From NCBI GenBank assembly GCA_964517345.1, contig CAZFBZ010000059.1:1-8012 (forward strand): a DNA stretch of 8,012 bases, read 5' to 3'. How positions within the stretch are numbered: the stretch's first letter is position 1; each line of letters starts with the position of its first letter. The translations under genes were made by a program, and so were the position numbers. Positions 5,619 to 8,012 of the stretch are shown here, one piece after another. Below the pieces are notes generated by a model. It saw nothing but the letters and a program-made list of their open reading frames with translations. It did no database searches and was not told where the DNA came from. Source of the stretch: DAISLF01 sp964517345 (GTDB lineage: Bacteria > Patescibacteriota > Gracilibacteria > Peribacterales > Peribacteraceae).

Positions 5619-7088
5619 ATGCGTACCCGCTTTCCTCCGTCGCCCACCGGCTTCCTCCACATCGGGGGACTGCGCACCGCGCTATATAACGTTCTGCTGG
5701 CCCGCCAGACCAAGGGCACGTTCCTGCTGCGCATTGAGGACACCGATCAGGCCCGCAGCGTCGCGGGCGCGGTGGAGAACATCCTGGAAGCCCTGCATTG
5801 GGCCGGCCTGGATCCGCAGGAGGGCGTGATGCTGGATAACGGCGTCGTCACGCAACAGGGCCGCCACGGGCCGTATTTCCAGTCCGAGCGCCTGCCGCTG
5901 TACCGCAAGTACGCCGACGAACTGCTGGCCAAAGGCCACGCATATCACTGCTTTTGCACGGCGCAGCGGCTGGACGAGATGCGCAAGGGCCAGGAGGAAC
6001 GCAAGCAGGCGCCAATGTACGACCGCCTCTGCATGAAACTGAGCAAAGAAGAAGTGAGCGCGAAGCTCGCCGAGGGCGTGCCGCACGTGATCCGCATGAA
6101 AGTCCCGCACGAGCGCACCCTCACGTTCGAGGACGACATCCGCGGCAAAGTGAGCTTCCAGGGCCACACGGTGGATGACCAGGTGCTACTCAAGAGCGAC
6201 GGCTTCCCCACGTACCATCTCGCGCACGTCGTGGACGATCACCTGATGGAAGTGGATCTGGTGATGCGCGGCGAGGAGTGGCTCAGCTCGCTGCCCAAGC
6301 ACCTGCTGCTCTTCGAGTACTTCGGCTGGCCGCTGCCGCGCTACGCGCATGTCCCGCTGCTGCTCAACAAAGACAAGTCCAAGCTCAGCAAGCGCCAGAA
6401 CTCGGTCTCGGTCGGCGAGTACATCGAGAAGGGCTACCTGCCCGAAGTGCTCCTGAACTTCCTCGCGCTGCTCGGATGGAATCCCGGCACGACGCAGGAA
6501 ATTTTCACGATGGATGAGCTCATCGAACAGTTCTCGCTCGACCGCGTGCAGAAGTCCGGCGCAGTGTTTGATACGGAGAAGCTCGACTGGCTGCAGGGCC
6601 AGTGGATCAGGAAAATGCCGGTCGCCGAGTTTGCGTCCCGCATCCAGGATCTCGTCTTCGCGCGCTATCCCGAAGCCAAAAATGACGAGCGTTTCATCCA
6701 CAAAGCCGGATTGATCCACGAGCGCATCACGTTCCTCAAGGAAGCGCCGGACATGATGGGTTACTTCTACGAGACACCCGCGATCAACGTCGATCTCCTG
6801 GTGAACGAGAAGCAGAAAGCGACACGCGAGATCCTCCCCAAGGTGTTCGAGTTGCTGCTCGACATGCTGGATGACGATCAGGACGACGACTGGGGCGCGC
6901 AGTATCTGGAAGACATCCTGATCCCCGAAATCAAGGAGCGCGGATTCAAAAACGGCCAGGTGTTGTGGCCGATGCGCGCCGCGCTGACCGGACTTCCGTA
7001 CAGTCCCGGAGCGTTCGAGGTGGCGGACGGACTCGGAAAAGAAGAGACGGTAAAACGACTCAGGGCAGCGGCGAAACTGGTGAATTGA
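5619..7088 (+). CDS. gltX: Glutamyl-tRNA synthetase
   Basis: Class I aminoacyl-tRNA synthetase that charges tRNA with glutamate; 489 residues, the usual bacterial length. The N-terminus MRTRFPPSPTGFLHIGGLRTALYN is split here only by description: the HIGH-type motif is HIGG at 14-17. FLLRIEDTD, GPYFQSERLPLYRKYADELL, VMRGEEWLSSLPKHLLL and the KMSKS-type KLSKR (255-259) follow in order. A predicted zinc site consists of Cys111, Cys113, Tyr134 and Cys138 (CFC...MYDRLC). The C-terminal anticodon-binding helical region continues to the TGA, ending with the normal GLGKEETVKRL block. An upstream in-frame ATG at 5589 would add residues before the family N-terminus, so 5619 is preferred. Whether it is discriminating, or also charges tRNA-Gln for GatCAB, cannot be told here. 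It sits between envelope genes without an obvious functional link. Confidence 0.97.
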   Translation: MRTRFPPSPTGFLHIGGLRTALYNVLLARQTKGTFLLRIEDTDQARSVAGAVENILEALHWAGLDPQEGVMLDNGVVTQQGRHGPYFQSERLPLYRKYADELLAKGHAYHCFCTAQRLDEMRKGQEERKQAPMYDRLCMKLSKEEVSAKLAEGVPHVIRMKVPHERTLTFEDDIRGKVSFQGHTVDDQVLLKSDGFPTYHLAHVVDDHLMEVDLVMRGEEWLSSLPKHLLLFEYFGWPLPRYAHVPLLLNKDKSKLSKRQNSVSVGEYIEKGYLPEVLLNFLALLGWNPGTTQEIFTMDELIEQFSLDRVQKSGAVFDTEKLDWLQGQWIRKMPVAEFASRIQDLVFARYPEAKNDERFIHKAGLIHERITFLKEAPDMMGYFYETPAINVDLLVNEKQKATREILPKVFELLLDMLDDDQDDDWGAQYLEDILIPEIKERGFKNGQVLWPMRAALTGLPYSPGAFEVADGLGKEETVKRLRAAAKLVN

Positions 7089-7167
7089 TTGTATTTTCAC
7101 AGGGAAAAGCGTGCCTCGTTACGGTCGCGCTTCGCGAAGACCTACTCGGCATGACATAGGTAAAAAG

Positions 7168-7236
7168 TTGTCATCCTGAGCGTAGTCGAAGGACGACAGC
7201 TTTTTTGCCGTGGTTCGACTACGCTCACCATGACAA
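7168..7236. repeat. Central hairpin of the repeat cluster
   Basis: Arms 7168-7190 and 7214-7236 are reverse complements at 21 of 23 bases; the only mismatch is a CC facing CC after TTGTCAT. The 23-base loop contains T6 (7201-7206) and can pair further near its edges. On the plus strand the hairpin is followed by A runs, not T, so it is not a standard intrinsic terminator for gltX. Confidence 0.85.
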
Positions 7237-7266
7237 AAAAGGACAAAAAATATGTCATCCCGAGTA

Positions 7267-7285
7267 GAAACTGCGGAGCAGTTTC
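7267..7285. repeat. Perfect 8-bp stem-loop inside the last repeat copy
   Basis: GAAACTGC and GCAGTTTC are perfect complements around a GGA loop. This stem replaces the CTTCGCGAAG palindrome (7130-7139) found at the equivalent place in the mirrored copy. Confidence 0.8.
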
Positions 7286-7290
7286 GTAAC

Positions 7291-7308
7291 GAGGGACGCC
7301 CATCCCTC
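7291..7308. repeat. GAGGGA/TCCCTC hairpin upstream of murB
   Basis: A perfect 6-bp stem (7291-7296 with 7303-7308) around CGCCCA, ending 16 bases before the putative murB -10. The same GGGA can instead pair with TCCC at 7258-7261, so the two foldings exclude each other. A protein-binding or supercoil-dependent role is possible; nothing proves one. Confidence 0.5.
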
Positions 7309-7324
7309 ACGTATTCAAATAGGG

Positions 7325-7330
7325 TAAACT
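7325..7330 (+). promoter_or_regulatory. Putative -10 box of murB
   Basis: TAAACT ends 6 bases before the murB ATG at 7337, and no Shine-Dalgarno sequence is present. No good -35 is visible at 17 bases, where the sequence is the end of the repeat cluster. The box may mean that murB has its own promoter downstream of the repeats. Confidence 0.48.
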
Positions 7331-7336
7331 CCTCTC

Positions 7337-8012
7337 ATGACCATCCAGGAACTCGTCTCCGTCGGCGGAAAGACGACGATGCGCATCGGCGGAAAAGCCC
7401 GCTGGTATGCCGATGTCGTGACGCAGAGTGACGCGGAGGAAGCCGTGCGGTTCGCAACCGAAAAGAACGTGCCGCTGATTGTTCTTGGCGGGGGATCGAA
7501 CACGGTGTTCGCCGACGGCCAGATCAACGCGCTCGTGATCCGGCTGAAAAACGACAAGATGACTATTGATGGCAATATCGTCCGCGTGGAGGCGGGGAAA
7601 ATTCTCGCGAGCCTGCTCAATGATCTCGCGAAGGCCAATCTGGATCTCTCCACGCTCACCGGCATCCCCGGCACCGTTGGCGGCGCGCTCTTCGGCAATG
7701 CGGGCCAGGGACCGACTGGCATCTGGCTGAATACCTACGTGCGGCACGTCACGGTGCTGCTCAACGGCCAGTGGCGGACGCTGACGAAGGAGGAATGTGA
7801 TTTCCGCTACCGCGAGAGCTTATTCAAGGATGCCGCGACGCCCCCGATCATCTGGGAAGCGGAACTTGAGGTGCCTTCCCGACCCGAAGCGGAGGTGAAA
7901 GCCGAGATCGAACGGCTGCTCAAAAAACGCTTTGAGACGCAGCCGCATGTGAAGACCGCGGGCTCGTGCTTCAAGGCGCTGCCCGACGGCACGCCCGCGT
8001 GGAAACTGATCG
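7337..8012 (+). CDS. murB: UDP-N-acetylenolpyruvoylglucosamine reductase MurB, 3' end outside window
   Basis: FAD- and NADPH-dependent reductase that converts the MurA product to UDP-MurNAc in the cytoplasm. 225 codons are present; bacterial MurB proteins are about 300 residues, so the last quarter is missing at the right edge. Visible motifs are TTMRIGGKARWYADV (13-27), the FAD pyrophosphate loop LGGGSNTVFAD (50-60), TGIPGTVGGALFGNAGQGP (108-126), CDFRYRESLFK (154-164, with Arg159) and AGSCFKALP with Ser210, which aligns with the proton-donating serine (S229 in E. coli). All these positions are intact. It is separated from the upstream gltX by the repeat cluster and is on the opposite strand from murA, its pathway partner. 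The ATG choice matches the family N-terminus. Confidence 0.95.
   Translation, partial: MTIQELVSVGGKTTMRIGGKARWYADVVTQSDAEEAVRFATEKNVPLIVLGGGSNTVFADGQINALVIRLKNDKMTIDGNIVRVEAGKILASLLNDLAKANLDLSTLTGIPGTVGGALFGNAGQGPTGIWLNTYVRHVTVLLNGQWRTLTKEECDFRYRESLFKDAATPPIIWEAELEVPSRPEAEVKAEIERLLKKRFETQPHVKTAGSCFKALPDGTPAWKLI

Larger units (their letters stand above)
7110..7308. repeat. Intergenic inverted-repeat cluster (REP-like GTCATCC-GAG elements)
   Basis: The 248-base gltX-murB gap contains no gene. It holds four half-elements in alternating orientation: minus (7158 to 7110), plus (7168-7190), minus (7236 to 7214) and plus (7251-7298). Each begins TGTCAT and most continue as CC-GAG followed by a GAAGGA or GAGGGA type end. 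The outer pair are mirror copies: 7251-7267 matches the reverse complement of 7142-7158 at 16 of 17 bases, and 7285-7298 matches that of 7110-7123 at 13 of 14. The inner pair forms a separate hairpin. I recall very similar GTCATCCTGAGCG-type motifs between genes of many uncultured bacteria, but could not check this. AT-rich spacers (7159-7167 and 7237-7250) separate the units. Confidence 0.8.

Noticed and set aside
6186..7100. Minus-strand open frame of 304 codons opposite gltX
   Set aside because: Antisense to a complete GluRS and without family features.
7185..7206. Terminator for gltX: GTCG/CGAC stem followed by T6
   Set aside because: Only a 4-bp stem with three bases before the T run, and it competes with the much stronger 23-bp-arm hairpin.
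7110..7298. CRISPR array or insertion sequence in the gltX-murB gap
   Set aside because: The repeats are inverted with variable cores and irregular spacing, not direct repeats with unique spacers, and no transposase frame is present.

Overview
This is an 8 kb, GC-rich bacterial chromosomal segment built almost entirely of cell-envelope housekeeping genes. No plasmid, phage, transposase, tRNA, rRNA or CRISPR signal is visible. The stop codons used include TGA for lspA, ftsW, murG, the cyclophilin and gltX, so the standard code (or code 11) is in use. Compact genes, short spacers and the character of several proteins (a metal-site-less lactamase-fold protein, MurG with GGGSIGH, a cyclophilin with a lineage-type insertion) suggest a Candidate Phyla Radiation bacterium, perhaps of the Peregrinibacteria/Peribacteria type. 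This placement is a guess from memory of such genomes and was not tested.

Layout. On the minus strand, left part: a 3'-truncated degenerate metallo-beta-lactamase-fold protein (459 to the left edge), murA (1792-524) and lspA (2326-1883). A 26-bp divergent gap then leads to plus-strand genes: ftsW (2353-3540), murG overlapping it by one base (3540-4661), a lipoprotein cyclophilin-type peptidyl-prolyl isomerase (4716-5537), gltX (5619-7088), a 248-bp gap holding an inverted-repeat cluster, and the first three quarters of murB (7337 to the right edge).

How the genes fit together. MurA and MurB are the two consecutive cytoplasmic steps that make UDP-MurNAc. MurG makes lipid II, and the SEDS protein FtsW polymerises it at the septum. 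LspA matures lipoproteins, and the cyclophilin two genes from ftsW carries a lipobox and would be an LspA substrate. GltX supplies Glu-tRNA and is the only gene not tied to the envelope.

The most notable signal is regulatory. None of the eight starts has a recognisable Shine-Dalgarno sequence. Each of the seven starts that does not overlap an upstream gene has a -10-like hexamer (TATCAT, TACACT, TAGACT, TATACT, TACTCT, TATCCT, TAAACT) ending 6-9 bases before its ATG. That places the transcription start at or within about three bases of the start codon, which predicts leaderless mRNAs and separate promoters for nearly every gene. The lspA/ftsW gap appears to hold two overlapping divergent -10 boxes. 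The second notable structure is the gltX-murB spacer, a mirror-like array of GTCATCC-GAG type repeats.
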